Assembly (NCBI RefSeq): GCF_900100495.1
Contig: NZ_FNCT01000011.1
Span: forward strand, 124,001 to 188,000
Direction: 5' to 3'
Source of the DNA: Pseudomonas benzenivorans
GTDB lineage: Bacteria; Pseudomonadota; Gammaproteobacteria; Pseudomonadales; Pseudomonadaceae
Length of the DNA stretch: 64,000 nt
Shown here: positions 8,022 to 16,715 of the stretch, piece after piece
Layout: each line of letters starts with the position of its first letter
Position numbering within the stretch: position 1 is the first letter of the stretch
The notes under the pieces: model-generated
Told to the model about the DNA's origin: nothing
The model's database searches: none
The model's input: only the letters and a program-made list of their open reading frames with translations
Position numbers and translations under genes: made by a program

Positions 8022-8789
8022 ATGCTGCCCGCCCTGTTCATCTCCCATGGCTCCCCCATGCTCGCCCTGCAACCCGGCGCCAGCGGCCCGGCCCTGGCGC
8101 ACCTGGCCGCCGAACTGCCCAGGCCCAAGGCCATCCTGGTGCTGTCGGCACACTGGGAAAGCCGCGAGCTGTCGGTCAGCGGTGCCAGCCAACCCGAGAC
8201 CTGGCACGACTTCTACGGCTTCCCGCGCGAACTCTATGCCGTGCAATATCCTGCGCCTGGCAGCCCGGCGCTGGCCGGCGAGGTCGTCGAGCTGCTGGCC
8301 CAGGCCGGCCTGTCCGCGCGGATCGACCCGCAGCGCCCGCTCGACCACGGCGCCTGGGTGCCGCTGTCGCTGATGTACCCGCGGGCCGACATTCCCGTGG
8401 TGCAGCTGTCCCTGCCCAGCCAGCTCGGCCCCGAGCTGCAGACCCGCGTCGGCCGCGCCCTGGCCGGCCTGCGCGCGCAGGGCGTGCTGCTGATCGGCTC
8501 CGGCAGCATCACCCACAACCTCGGTGAACTGGACTGGCACGCCGGCCCCGAAGTTATCGAACCCTGGGCACAAGCCTTCCGCGACTGGATGGTGGCCAAA
8601 CTGGCCAGCGATGATGAAGCGGCGCTGCACGACTATCGCCGCCAGGCACCCAATGCCGTGCGCAATCACCCCAGCGACGAGCACCTGCTGCCGCTATTCT
8701 TCGCCCGCGGCGCCGGCGGCGCCTTCAGGGTCGAGCACAGCGGCTTCACCCTCGGCGCCCTGGGCATGGATATCTACAGCTTCGCCTGA
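8022..8789 (+). CDS. ygiD: 4,5-DOPA-extradiol-dioxygenase-like protein (YgiD/DODA family)
   Basis: 255 aa, class III extradiol dioxygenase superfamily. Single-zinc enzymes of this type cleave DOPA-like catechols; the natural bacterial substrate is unknown. Metal-site motifs: FISHGSPML near the N-terminus, VLSAHWESR, DHGAWVPL and GSGSITHNL; the C-terminal SGFTLGALGMDIYSF is typical. AGGAG lies 8 bases before the ATG. It is divergent from tpm across about 100 AT-richer bases that probably hold both promoters, and ends before a strong terminator. Confidence 0.9.
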   Translation: MLPALFISHGSPMLALQPGASGPALAHLAAELPRPKAILVLSAHWESRELSVSGASQPETWHDFYGFPRELYAVQYPAPGSPALAGEVVELLAQAGLSARIDPQRPLDHGAWVPLSLMYPRADIPVVQLSLPSQLGPELQTRVGRALAGLRAQGVLLIGSGSITHNLGELDWHAGPEVIEPWAQAFRDWMVAKLASDDEAALHDYRRQAPNAVRNHPSDEHLLPLFFARGAGGAFRVEHSGFTLGALGMDIYSFA

Positions 8790-8818
8790 ACCGCCCGCTA
8801 GACAAAGCCGCCAGGCAG

Positions 8819-8855
8819 AAAAAAGCCCCGCATCACGACAATGCGGGGCTTTTTC
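8819..8855. terminator. Bidirectional terminator between ygiD and deaD
   Basis: AAAAAGCCCCGCAT pairs perfectly with ATGCGGGGCTTTTT around a short loop. It lies between the convergent ygiD and RNA helicase genes. Confidence 0.92.
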
Positions 8856-8868
8856 ATTCGGCGAAGAA

Positions 8869-10530
8869 TCAATCCTCGCGGTAACGACGCAGCTTCAACG
8901 GCTTGCCACCGACGCGGGTGTCCTTCAGCTTACTCAGCAGGCGCTCCAGCCCATCTTCCGGCAGCTCGACCAGGCTGAAGCTCTCGCGCACCTGGATGCG
9001 GCCGATGGCTTCGCGGGCCAGGCCGCCTTCGTTGAGGATCGCGCCGAGCAGGTTCTTCGCCGCGATACCGTCACGCGCGCCCAGCGCGGTACGGCAGCGG
9101 GCCCGACCTTCGCCCAGCGGCATCGGCGCGCGACGCTCGCGGCTGTCGCCACGCTCGGAGCGCTCGCTACGCTCACGCGGCGCGCCGTTCGGCACCAGCG
9201 GTTGTTCGCGCTCGACTTCGGCCAGGGTCAGGGCCTGACCGTTGGTGGCCTTGCGTAGCAGCGCGGCGGCCAAGGCACGCGGGCTGCAACCGATATCGGC
9301 GGTGAGGCGGTCGAGCAGCTCGCCATGACTGGCTTCGGCGTCGGCCACCAGCGGTGCCAGGCTGGTAGTGAGTTTCTTGATCCGCGCATCCAGCACCTGC
9401 TGGCCGTTGGGCAGCTTGACTTCACCGACCTTCTGCCCGGTCACGCGCTCGATCACCTGGAGCATGCGCCGCTCGCGCGGGGTCACCAGCAGCAAAGCAC
9501 GACCGGTACGCCCAGCACGGCCGGTACGGCCGATACGGTGCACGTAGGACTCCGGATCGTAGGGCATGTCCACGTTCATCACGTGGGTGATGCGCGGCAC
9601 ATCCAGGCCACGGGCGGCGACGTCGGTGGCGACGACGATGTCCAGGCGGCCATCCTTCAGCGACTCGATGACCCGCTCACGCTGGTTCTGGGCGATGTCG
9701 CCGTTCAGCGCGGCGGCCTTGTAGCCCTTGGCTTCCAGGGCGCTCGCCAGGTCCAGGGTGGCCTGCTTGGTACGCACGAAGGCGATCAGCGCATCGAACT
9801 CCTCGACTTCCAGCAGACGCAGTACCGCGGCGTGCTTCTGGTCGGCGTGGACCATCAGGTGCGCCTGCTCGATGGCGGTCACGGTCTGGGTCTTGGAGGC
9901 GATCTTGATGTGCTGCGGGTTGCGCAGGTGCTTCTCGGCGATGGCGCGGATCGAATGCGGCAGGGTCGCGGAGAACAGCACGCTCTGGCGGCTTTCCGGC
10001 ATGGCCTGGAAGATCACTTCCAGATCGTCCATGAAGCCCAGCTTGAGCATTTCGTCGGCTTCGTCGAGTACCAGGTACTGGATGGTCGAGAGGACTTTCT
10101 CGTCGCGACGCAGGTGGTCGACCAGGCGGCCCGGGGTGGCGACTATCACTTGTGCGCCCTGGCGGATGGCCTTCAGCTGCGGGCCCATGGGCGCACCGCC
10201 GTAGACCGCGACCACGTTGAGGCCGGGCATCTGCTTGGAATAGGTTTCGAAGGCGGTGGCCACCTGCAGGGCCAGCTCGCGGGTCGGCGCGAGGATCAGC
10301 GCCTGCGGTTCGCGCTTGGCCGGGTCGATCTTCGACAGCAGCGGCAGGGCGAAGGCGGCGGTCTTGCCGGTACCGGTCTGCGCCTGGCCGATCATGTCCT
10401 GGCCGGCGAGGATCACCGGAATCGCCTGCGCCTGGATCGGCGACGGCTCTTCGTAACCGACGGCGGTCAGTGCGGCGAGAATATTGGGATGAAGTCCGAG
10501 TGCGGCGAAGCCGCCGATTTCCTGGGTCAT
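8869..10530 (-). CDS. deaD: DEAD-box ATP-dependent RNA helicase (DeaD/CsdA type)
   Basis: 553 aa helicase that unwinds structured RNA in ribosome assembly, mRNA decay and cold adaptation. Motifs in order: Q motif region GYEEPSPIQAQAIP, AQTGTGKT (Walker A), PTRELALQ, ATPGRLVDH, VLDEADEM, FSATLP, IAFVRTKQ, VATDVAARGLDVP and HRIGRTGRAGR. After residue about 360 come the DeaD dimerisation region, a charged stretch rich in RSERSERGDSRERR, and a C-terminal DbpA-like RNA-binding domain. The start codon lies in a strong hairpin (see 10528-10564). Convergent with ygiD; divergent from the crotonase gene across 389 bases. Confidence 0.93.
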   Translation of the reverse strand: MTQEIGGFAALGLHPNILAALTAVGYEEPSPIQAQAIPVILAGQDMIGQAQTGTGKTAAFALPLLSKIDPAKREPQALILAPTRELALQVATAFETYSKQMPGLNVVAVYGGAPMGPQLKAIRQGAQVIVATPGRLVDHLRRDEKVLSTIQYLVLDEADEMLKLGFMDDLEVIFQAMPESRQSVLFSATLPHSIRAIAEKHLRNPQHIKIASKTQTVTAIEQAHLMVHADQKHAAVLRLLEVEEFDALIAFVRTKQATLDLASALEAKGYKAAALNGDIAQNQRERVIESLKDGRLDIVVATDVAARGLDVPRITHVMNVDMPYDPESYVHRIGRTGRAGRTGRALLLVTPRERRMLQVIERVTGQKVGEVKLPNGQQVLDARIKKLTTSLAPLVADAEASHGELLDRLTADIGCSPRALAAALLRKATNGQALTLAEVEREQPLVPNGAPRERSERSERGDSRERRAPMPLGEGRARCRTALGARDGIAAKNLLGAILNEGGLAREAIGRIQVRESFSLVELPEDGLERLLSKLKDTRVGGKPLKLRRYRED

Positions 10531-10564
10531 GGGTCTGCCTCAAGTGCATCCGCAAAGACCCATG
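10528..10564 (-). promoter_or_regulatory. Hairpin holding the deaD start codon
   Basis: On the mRNA strand CATGGGTCT and AGACCCATG are perfect 9-base complements with a 19-base loop. The last three bases of the 3' arm are the deaD start codon, and the loop carries the ribosome site (TTGAGG). The 5' arm also contains an ATG that opens a seven-codon frame ending in TGA inside the ribosome site. The arrangement suggests temperature- or helicase-dependent translational control. Confidence 0.6.
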
Positions 10565-10919
10565 TTCCAAAGCTGCGCATGCCGTGTAAGACCCGAAAGT
10601 CACCCTGGCAGCCCTGTCGGCGGGGATTTGCGAAAACGTAGTGATAAATGAATCGTCAAGGATAGTCCGCTAGGCGGACCGGCTGCCGAGGATAGCCCTC
10701 GAGCGAATTGCGCTACCTGAACGTGGCCATGAATTGACCGGCGCGCACTATACCCGAAAACCTGACACTTGTGCTGGTTTTCCCAGAATTAAACCGGCAC
10801 CCCGCTGGACGGTCAACCGCTGCTGGCCCGCCCGCACCGACTCCAGCGACCTTGGACAGGGCCGCACAAGGCGGCTATACCCTTCCGATCCTGATCATTC
10901 TGCGCAAGGACTTTCTGCC
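10531..10919. other. 389-base divergent intergenic region
   Basis: No gene is visible between the RNA helicase and the crotonase gene. The left part is the structured helicase leader described separately. The middle (about 10630-10760) is locally AT-richer and probably holds both promoters, but I cannot assign clear -35/-10 pairs. Nothing else is recognisable. Confidence 0.6.
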
Positions 10920-11711
10920 ATGACTCAAAGCACCAGCGGCCGCGTCAGCCGTGAGAAGCGCGGCCGGATCATGCTGATCGGCCTGGATCGCGCGGCCAAA
11001 CGCAATGCCTTCGACCTGGACATGCTCGATGACCTGTGCCTGGCCTACGGCGAGTTCGAACGCGACGGCGAGGCGCGCGTGGCGCTGATCCATGCCCATG
11101 GCGAACATTTCAGCGCGGGCCTGGACCTGGCCAAGGTCGCCACCCGCTTTGCCGCCGGCTGGACGATCCCGGCCGGTGGCTGCGACCCCTGGGGCGTGTT
11201 CGGCGGACCGCGGGTGAGCAAGCCGGTGATAGTCGCCGCGCAGGGTTACTGCTACACCATCGGCATCGAACTGATGCTCGCCTCGGACATCAACCTGTGC
11301 GCCAGCAACACCCGCTTCGCGCAAATGGAGGTGCAGCGCGGCATCTTCCCGTTCGGCGGCGCCACCCTGCGCCTGCAGCAGGCCGCCGGCTGGGGCAACG
11401 CCATGCGCTGGCTGCTCACCGGTGATGAGTTCGACGCCCACGAAGCCTATCGCCTGGGCCTGGTGCAGGAGGTACTGGCCAGCGAGGAGCTGCTGCCGCG
11501 TGCGCTCAAGCTGGCCGAACGGATCGCCGCCCAGGCGCCGCTGGGCGTGCAGGCCACCCTGGCCTCGGCACGCCAGGCGCTGCGCGAGGGCGAAGCCGCG
11601 GCGGCGGCCAACCTGCAGCCGACGGTGACTCGCCTGATGGCCAGCGCAGACGCCCAGGAAGGCCTGCGCGCCATGCTTGAGCGCCGTCCCGGCGACTTCC
11701 AGGGCCGCTGA
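10920..11711 (+). CDS. Enoyl-CoA hydratase/isomerase family protein (crotonase)
   Basis: 263 aa crotonase-fold enzyme acting on acyl-CoA substrates. The oxyanion-hole segments are seen at GEHFSAGLDL and AAQGYCYTIGIELMLASDI. The usual catalytic Glu positions read EVQRGIFPFGGAT, so a Glu precedes the second motif; the exact reaction (hydratase, isomerase, hydrolase) is open. The ATG at 10920 has AAGGA 9 bases upstream and gives the expected N-terminus, whereas the frame extends upstream without a good site. A spermidine-synthase-like gene converges on it. Confidence 0.85.
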   Translation: MTQSTSGRVSREKRGRIMLIGLDRAAKRNAFDLDMLDDLCLAYGEFERDGEARVALIHAHGEHFSAGLDLAKVATRFAAGWTIPAGGCDPWGVFGGPRVSKPVIVAAQGYCYTIGIELMLASDINLCASNTRFAQMEVQRGIFPFGGATLRLQQAAGWGNAMRWLLTGDEFDAHEAYRLGLVQEVLASEELLPRALKLAERIAAQAPLGVQATLASARQALREGEAAAAANLQPTVTRLMASADAQEGLRAMLERRPGDFQGR

Positions 11712-11728
11712 CGGCGGCCCTCCATCAC

Positions 11729-12502
11729 TCAACTGGCGGGGCGCAACGCCTGGATCAAAGGCTCCAGCGAATAGCCCAGCCGCGGCGCCAGGGCGGCGGC
11801 CCGGCGGCGCAATGCGTCGAGATCGAGCTGCTGGTCGAGATCCGCCGGCACCAGCAGGATGACGTTGCCCTCCTTGACCGGGCACTCCCAGTAGTGCCGA
11901 TGGTAGAGGCCGCGCAACAGCGGCGCGCCCAGGGGTTTGCCGTCGTTGCCGGCCCACTGGTTGATGATCAGCCAGCCGCCGGGATTCAACTGCTTCTGGC
12001 AGTTCTCGAGGAAGCGCCAGGCCAGGTGGCCGACCCCGGGGCCGTGGTCGGTGTAGAGGTCGACGAAGATCAGGTCGGCGGTTTCCGCGGTCTCCAGCAG
12101 CTCCAGGGCGTCGCCGATGCGGATGGTCAGGCGCGGATCGTCGTCCAGGCCGAGGTACTGCATGGCCAGGCGCGGCACCTCTGGGCGCAGCTCGATGGTC
12201 TCGACATCGTCCAGCGGCAGGAACCTGAGGCAGGCCTGGGTCAGATTGCCGGCGCCCAGGCCGAGAAACAGCGCGCTCTCCGGCGCGGCATGGCACAGGG
12301 CGCCAAGCAGCATGGCGCGGGTGTAGTCGTACTCCAGCCAACTCGGATCGGCGGTGAACACGCAGCTCTGCTCGATCGAGTCGCCGAACTCGAGAAAGCG
12401 GTATTCGCCGATCTCGACCACGCGGATCACGCCGAACGCGTCACGCACTTCGGCCAGCAGGACCTCTTCCTTCATTTCTTCCACCGGGGGCAAACCTGGC
12501 AT
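11729..12502 (-). CDS. Spermidine-synthase-like (polyamine aminopropyltransferase fold) protein
   Basis: 257 aa with the SAM-binding fold of spermidine synthases: ALFLGLGAGNLTQACLRFLP is the glycine loop, VETIELRPEVPRLA the acidic strand after it, and RIGDALELLE plus DLIFVDLYTDHG the later core. These SpeE-like proteins without the full aminopropyltransferase residues are common in pseudomonads and their reaction is unknown. The start has GGAG 9 bases upstream; a second ATG nine codons later is possible. It is convergent with the crotonase gene and divergent from the DAHP synthase gene. Confidence 0.8.
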   Translation of the reverse strand: MPGLPPVEEMKEEVLLAEVRDAFGVIRVVEIGEYRFLEFGDSIEQSCVFTADPSWLEYDYTRAMLLGALCHAAPESALFLGLGAGNLTQACLRFLPLDDVETIELRPEVPRLAMQYLGLDDDPRLTIRIGDALELLETAETADLIFVDLYTDHGPGVGHLAWRFLENCQKQLNPGGWLIINQWAGNDGKPLGAPLLRGLYHRHYWECPVKEGNVILLVPADLDQQLDLDALRRRAAALAPRLGYSLEPLIQALRPAS

Positions 12503-12735
12503 CCACTGTTCTCCAGCATGGCTCCCCCGAGCGCGCCGCGCCGGGGGAAAGCTGCCAATTGTCGGGGAAGCGCGGCGCTTGGGTCACGCACTAATTTCCC
12601 AGCGGCGCCTTCGCCGGACGCCCGCTGAAACCGACCGCAGGCATGCAGCGCCTCTATCACAGCCATTGGCTTGAAGCGGTGCAGCGATGGGTTACCATGC
12701 CGGTCTGCCCAAACTGCCCCGAGCCGAGAACCGCG

Positions 12736-14082
12736 ATGTTGCAACCCTGGAGTCCCGATAGCTGGAGAGCCAAGCCGATCCAGCAACAACCGCAGTACCC
12801 CGACGCCGCCCACCTGGCCAGGGTCGAGCAGACCCTGGCCGGCTACCCGCCGCTGGTGTTCGCCGGCGAAGCCCGTGAGCTGCGCCGCCAGTTCGCCGAG
12901 GTGACCCAGGGTCGCGCCTTCCTGCTGCAGGGCGGCGACTGCGCCGAGAGCTTCGCCGAGTTCAGCGCGGCGAAGATCCGCGACACCTTCAAGGTGCTGC
13001 TGCAGATGGCCATCGTCATGACCTTCGCCGCCGGCTGCCCGGTGGTCAAGGTCGGGCGCATGGCCGGGCAGTTCGCCAAGCCGCGCTCGGCCAACGACGA
13101 GACCATCGGCGGCATCACCCTGCCGGCCTACCGCGGCGACATCGTCAACGCCATCGGCTTCGACGAAAAAAGCCGCGTGCCCGACCCGGAGCGCCTGCTG
13201 CAGGCCTACCACCAGTCCACCGCCTCGCTCAACCTGCTGCGCGCCTTCGCCCAGGGCGGCTTCGCCGACCTGCACCAGGTGCATCAGTGGAACCTGGATT
13301 TCATCGCCAATTCGGCGCTGGCGGAGAAGTACAGCCACCTGGCCGACCGCATCGACGAGACCCTGGCGTTCATGCGCGCCTGCGGCATGGAAGGCTCGCC
13401 GCAACTGCGCGAGACCAGCTTCTTCACCGCCCACGAGGCGCTGCTGCTGAACTACGAGGAAGCCTTCGTGCGCCGCGACAGCCTCACCGGCGGCTGGTAC
13501 GACTGCTCGGCGCACATGCTCTGGATCGGCGACCGCACCCGCCAGTTGGACGGCGCCCACGTCGAGTTCCTGCGCGGCGTCGGCAACCCGATCGGGGTCA
13601 AGGTCGGCCCAAGCATGAGCGACGAAGAACTGATCCGCCTGATCGACATCCTCAACCCGGACAACGATCCGGGTCGCCTCAACCTGATCGTGCGCATGGG
13701 CGCGAATAAGGTTGAAGCCGGCCTGCCGCGGCTGATCCAGACCGTGCAGCGCGAGGGCCGCCAGGTGCTGTGGAGCTCCGACCCGATGCACGGCAACACC
13801 ATCAAGGCCTCCAGCGGCTACAAGACCCGCGATTTCGCGCAGATTCTCGCCGAAGTGAAGCAGTTCTTCGCCGTGCACCGGGCCGAGGGCAGCTACGCCG
13901 GCGGCATCCACATCGAGATGACCGGGCAGAACGTCACCGAATGCATCGGCGGCGCGCGGCCGATCACCGAGGACAGCCTATCGGACCGCTACCACACCCA
14001 CTGCGACCCGCGGATGAACGCCGACCAGTCGCTGGAGCTGGCCTTCCTGATCGCCGAAACGCTGAAGCAGGTGCGGCGCTAG
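12736..14082 (+). CDS. Class II 3-deoxy-7-phosphoheptulonate (DAHP) synthase
   Basis: 448 aa plant-type DAHP synthase, the first step of the shikimate pathway (phosphoenolpyruvate plus erythrose 4-phosphate). Family motifs: MLQPWSPDSWRAKPIQQ at the start, FLLQGGDCAESF (metal-ligand Cys), VVKVGRMAGQFAKPRS, YRGDIVNA, TSFFTAHEALLLNYEEA, HMLWIGDRTRQLDGAHVEF, VGNPIGVKVGPSM, DPMHGNT and HIEMTGQNVTECIGG. The ATG at 12736 gives the canonical N-terminus; the frame is open for 31 more codons upstream without support. Pseudomonads also carry class I enzymes, so this is one of several isozymes. Confidence 0.95.
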   Translation: MLQPWSPDSWRAKPIQQQPQYPDAAHLARVEQTLAGYPPLVFAGEARELRRQFAEVTQGRAFLLQGGDCAESFAEFSAAKIRDTFKVLLQMAIVMTFAAGCPVVKVGRMAGQFAKPRSANDETIGGITLPAYRGDIVNAIGFDEKSRVPDPERLLQAYHQSTASLNLLRAFAQGGFADLHQVHQWNLDFIANSALAEKYSHLADRIDETLAFMRACGMEGSPQLRETSFFTAHEALLLNYEEAFVRRDSLTGGWYDCSAHMLWIGDRTRQLDGAHVEFLRGVGNPIGVKVGPSMSDEELIRLIDILNPDNDPGRLNLIVRMGANKVEAGLPRLIQTVQREGRQVLWSSDPMHGNTIKASSGYKTRDFAQILAEVKQFFAVHRAEGSYAGGIHIEMTGQNVTECIGGARPITEDSLSDRYHTHCDPRMNADQSLELAFLIAETLKQVRR

Positions 14083-14096
14083 CTGCTACTGTTGTT

Positions 14097-14169
14097 CGCG
14101 GGCATGGGACAAGGTGTCCCCCACCGCTCCTACGCCACAGTCAGGTTGTAGGAGCGGGCCATGCCCGCG
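14097..14169. repeat. REP-type palindromic repeat
   Basis: Nested inverted repeat: CGCGGGCATG (14097-14106) with CATGCCCGCG (14160-14169), and inside it CCGCTCCTAC with GTAGGAGCGG. The core GTAGGAGCGGGCCATGCCCG is a common pseudomonad extragenic repeat. It sits between two convergent genes and may act as a terminator. Confidence 0.85.
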
Positions 14170-14186
14170 ATCAATTCTTGATCAGA

Positions 14187-15101
14187 TCAGGCAATCAGCC
14201 GCTCGCGCAAGCGCCCGAGCATGCCCAGCAAACTGCCGACCCTCTCGCGTTCACGCTCCTCGCGCGGCACCTGCGCCAGGCGGCCGACCACCTGCGCCGG
14301 CTGCGCGCGCCAGAGCAGCGCCTGCTCGGCGGCGGCCAGCAGGCCTTTCTCGAACAGACCGCGGCGAATCGGCTTGGGCAGGTAGCGGAAGATCTGCGCC
14401 TCGTTGATCAGCCGGAGCAGCGCCTGGGTGTCGCAGAACGGCGTCACCACCAGGCTGAGCAAGCGCGGATGGGCCTGAGCCAGGGTTTTCAGCAAGGGGG
14501 CGACCTCCTCGCCGGCCAGCTTGAGGTCGCTGACCAGCAGATCCACCGACTGCGCATTGAGCACGGCCAGCGCCTCGGCCAGGTTGCCCGCGCGCGACAG
14601 GCGATGGCCGCCGGCCACACAGAAATCGCCGACCACGGCGAGGGTCTGCGGGTCGTCGTCGAGCAGCAGCACATTGAGCGGCGCAGCCAGCAGGCTAGCG
14701 CTCGGCAACACCTCCACCTGCGCCTGGCGCGCGGCGATCTCGGCGGCCTGGCGCAGGGTGAAGGCCATTTCCTGCTGATCCCAGGGCTTGGTCAGGTAGC
14801 GGAAGATACCGCCGCTGTTCAGCGCTTCCACCGCGGCATCCAGGTCGGAATAGCCGGTAAGCAGGATGCGCAGGGTCTGCGGGGCAATCTCGCGGGCCTG
14901 GGCGAGCAACTCGGCGCCGCTCATCTGCGGCATGCGCTGGTCGCTGACCAGAATATGCACCGGCTCGCTCTGCAGGCGTTGCAGGGCACGCCGCGGATCG
15001 CTCTCGGTCGATACCTGGTACTGGCGGCGAAACTGCAGCGCCAGGCTGCGCAGGATGCGCTCTTCGTCGTCGACAAACAGGATGCGGATCGGCGCAGTCA
15101 T
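14187..15101 (-). CDS. Response regulator with two receiver domains, no output domain
   Basis: 304 aa. The first receiver (about 6-125) has the acidic pair VDDEE, phospho-acceptor Asp in VSDQRMPQMSG, Thr in LLTGYSD and Lys in LTKPWD. The second (about 142-260) has LLDDDP, VSDLKLAGEE, and KPIRR, so it also keeps Asp and Lys. A helical tail follows and there is no DNA-binding or enzymatic domain, so signalling must pass through a partner protein or phosphotransfer. The start lies one base after the stop of the kinase gene upstream (TGAGATG), so the two form an operon and are very likely cognate. Confidence 0.88.
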   Translation of the reverse strand: MTAPIRILFVDDEERILRSLALQFRRQYQVSTESDPRRALQRLQSEPVHILVSDQRMPQMSGAELLAQAREIAPQTLRILLTGYSDLDAAVEALNSGGIFRYLTKPWDQQEMAFTLRQAAEIAARQAQVEVLPSASLLAAPLNVLLLDDDPQTLAVVGDFCVAGGHRLSRAGNLAEALAVLNAQSVDLLVSDLKLAGEEVAPLLKTLAQAHPRLLSLVVTPFCDTQALLRLINEAQIFRYLPKPIRRGLFEKGLLAAAEQALLWRAQPAQVVGRLAQVPREERERERVGSLLGMLGRLRERLIA

Positions 15102-15102
15102 C

Positions 15103-16419
15103 TCAGGCGCTCCTTTTCAGTGCGGTGGCCAACTCGGCCGCCAGCGGGCGCGGCAGGCGGATCAGGAAGCGCGTACCGCGCCCCGGTTCGGAGGCGACGC
15201 GGATCAGGCCGCCGTGGTCCTGGATGATCTTGAAACTGATCGACAGGCCCAGGCCGGTGCCCTGGCCGACCGGCTTGGTGGTGAAGAACGGATCGAAGAT
15301 CCGCGCCAGCACCTGCGCCGACATGCCGCGGCCGTTGTCCTGCACCGAAACGAACACCGCCGCCTCTTCGGCCCAGGTCTTCACCCGGATCTGGCCGAAG
15401 CCGTCGATGGCCTGGGCGGCATTGGTCAGCAGGTTGAGCAGCACCTGGTTGACCTGCGACGGCGCACAGGGAATGCACGGCAGTTCGCCCAGTTGCAAGA
15501 CGGTTTCGGCCTTGTCCTTGATGCTGTTGCGGGCGATCAGCAGGGCGCTGCGCACACAGTCGTTGAGGTCGACCTCCTCGCTCATGGCGCGATCCAGGCG
15601 GGCGAAGTCCTTGAGCCCGACCACCAGTTCGCCGATCTGCTCGAGGCCGTACAGGGTGTCGCCGAACAACTGCTCGAGGTCATCGACCAACAGCTCCGGC
15701 GCCGCCTGCTCGCGGGCCTTGGCGGCGTGATCCAGGGCGCTGGCCAGGCGCGCCTCGTCGCAACCCGGGTCGGCCAGGCAGTCGGCCAAGGCGGCCTGCG
15801 CCTCGGCCAACTCGAACAGCGGCGCGCTCAGCTCACGCAGCAGCTGCAGATTGTTCTTCACATAGGCCAGCGGTGTATTCAGTTCGTGGGCGACCCCGGC
15901 GACCATCTGCCCGAGCGAGGCCATCTTCTCCGACTGCACCAGTTGCGTCTGCGACTCCTTCAATTCGACCAGCGCCCTGCGCAGCACCGCGTTGCGCTGA
16001 GCGATGCGCGCCTCCATGGCCTTGAGCAGGTCGAGCACGGTGCCCAGGCCACGGTAGGCCCCCTGCCCGTCGACCAGGATGAAGTCCTCGGTGATCGGGT
16101 AGTGCAATTGCCCGGTGATCTGCTTGGCCGCCTCTTCCAGGCTGGTGTCCAGGCTGACCACCAGCGGCGCCGGGTTCATCACCTCCTGCACTGGGTGACG
16201 ACCGCGCAAATCGCGGCCGAAGCGCTGCATGAAGATGTCCTGCAGGGTGCTGCGGCTGACCAGTCCCAGCGGCCGGCCCGCCGCATCGACGATGGGCAGG
16301 GAGAGGAAGGCCTTGTGCTGCGGGGTCAACAAGCGATCCGCGACATCCGCGATGCTCATCTCCGGCGCCAACGGCGTGACCGGTTTGAGCAGGCGCGCCA
16401 GAGCGCTGGCGGTGGTCAT
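15103..16419 (-). CDS. CBS-domain sensor histidine kinase
   Basis: 438 aa, cytosolic, with no membrane segment. Two CBS domains cover about residues 15-145 (MSIADVADRLLTP, LGLVSRSTLQDI, VQEVMNPAPLVVSLD, EDFILVDGQG), which in other proteins bind adenine nucleotides. The dimerisation/phosphoacceptor part has His178 in VAGVAHELNTPLAYVKNN; the ATPase part shows NLLTNAAQAI (N box), VQDNGRGM (G1) and GTGLGLSI (G2). The ATG at 16419 has AGGAG 9 bases upstream and is preferred over an ATG 22 codons earlier. Coupled to the double-receiver gene; energy-state sensing is a reasonable inference. Confidence 0.88.
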   Translation of the reverse strand: MTTASALARLLKPVTPLAPEMSIADVADRLLTPQHKAFLSLPIVDAAGRPLGLVSRSTLQDIFMQRFGRDLRGRHPVQEVMNPAPLVVSLDTSLEEAAKQITGQLHYPITEDFILVDGQGAYRGLGTVLDLLKAMEARIAQRNAVLRRALVELKESQTQLVQSEKMASLGQMVAGVAHELNTPLAYVKNNLQLLRELSAPLFELAEAQAALADCLADPGCDEARLASALDHAAKAREQAAPELLVDDLEQLFGDTLYGLEQIGELVVGLKDFARLDRAMSEEVDLNDCVRSALLIARNSIKDKAETVLQLGELPCIPCAPSQVNQVLLNLLTNAAQAIDGFGQIRVKTWAEEAAVFVSVQDNGRGMSAQVLARIFDPFFTTKPVGQGTGLGLSISFKIIQDHGGLIRVASEPGRGTRFLIRLPRPLAAELATALKRSA

Positions 16420-16660
16420 TGGCGCACACTCCTGATGGGTAGAAGGTCGCCATTCAATCAGTACCAAGTTGCCATCATGTGACACCGCTCGCGTGCCGGA
16501 ACATATCCCGCCCGGCCTTCATCATTCCGTCATCTTGGTCTAGGCCAGTGCGCCGAAACGATCCCCACGCACCATCCTGAATCGGCCATCTGCCGCGCCT
16601 CCCCCGCCAATGTTCCAGAAGCGCCGCTCACCTACGCGCCTACGACCTGGTGCCGCGCCC

Positions 16661-16676
16661 TGGCATGGCCGCTGCA
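16661..16676 (+). promoter_or_regulatory. Sigma-54-type promoter upstream of eat-eutBC
   Basis: TGGCATGGCCGCTGCA carries GG and GC exactly 10 bases apart and matches most of the sigma-54 consensus (TGGCAC-N5-TTGC). It lies 40 bases before the eat start. Ethanolamine genes in P. aeruginosa are reported to depend on the sigma-54 activator EatR, which fits. Confidence 0.65.
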
Positions 16677-16715
16677 CGGTAGTACCAGGTAAATCCAACA
16701 TTCGGGGGAAAAGAC

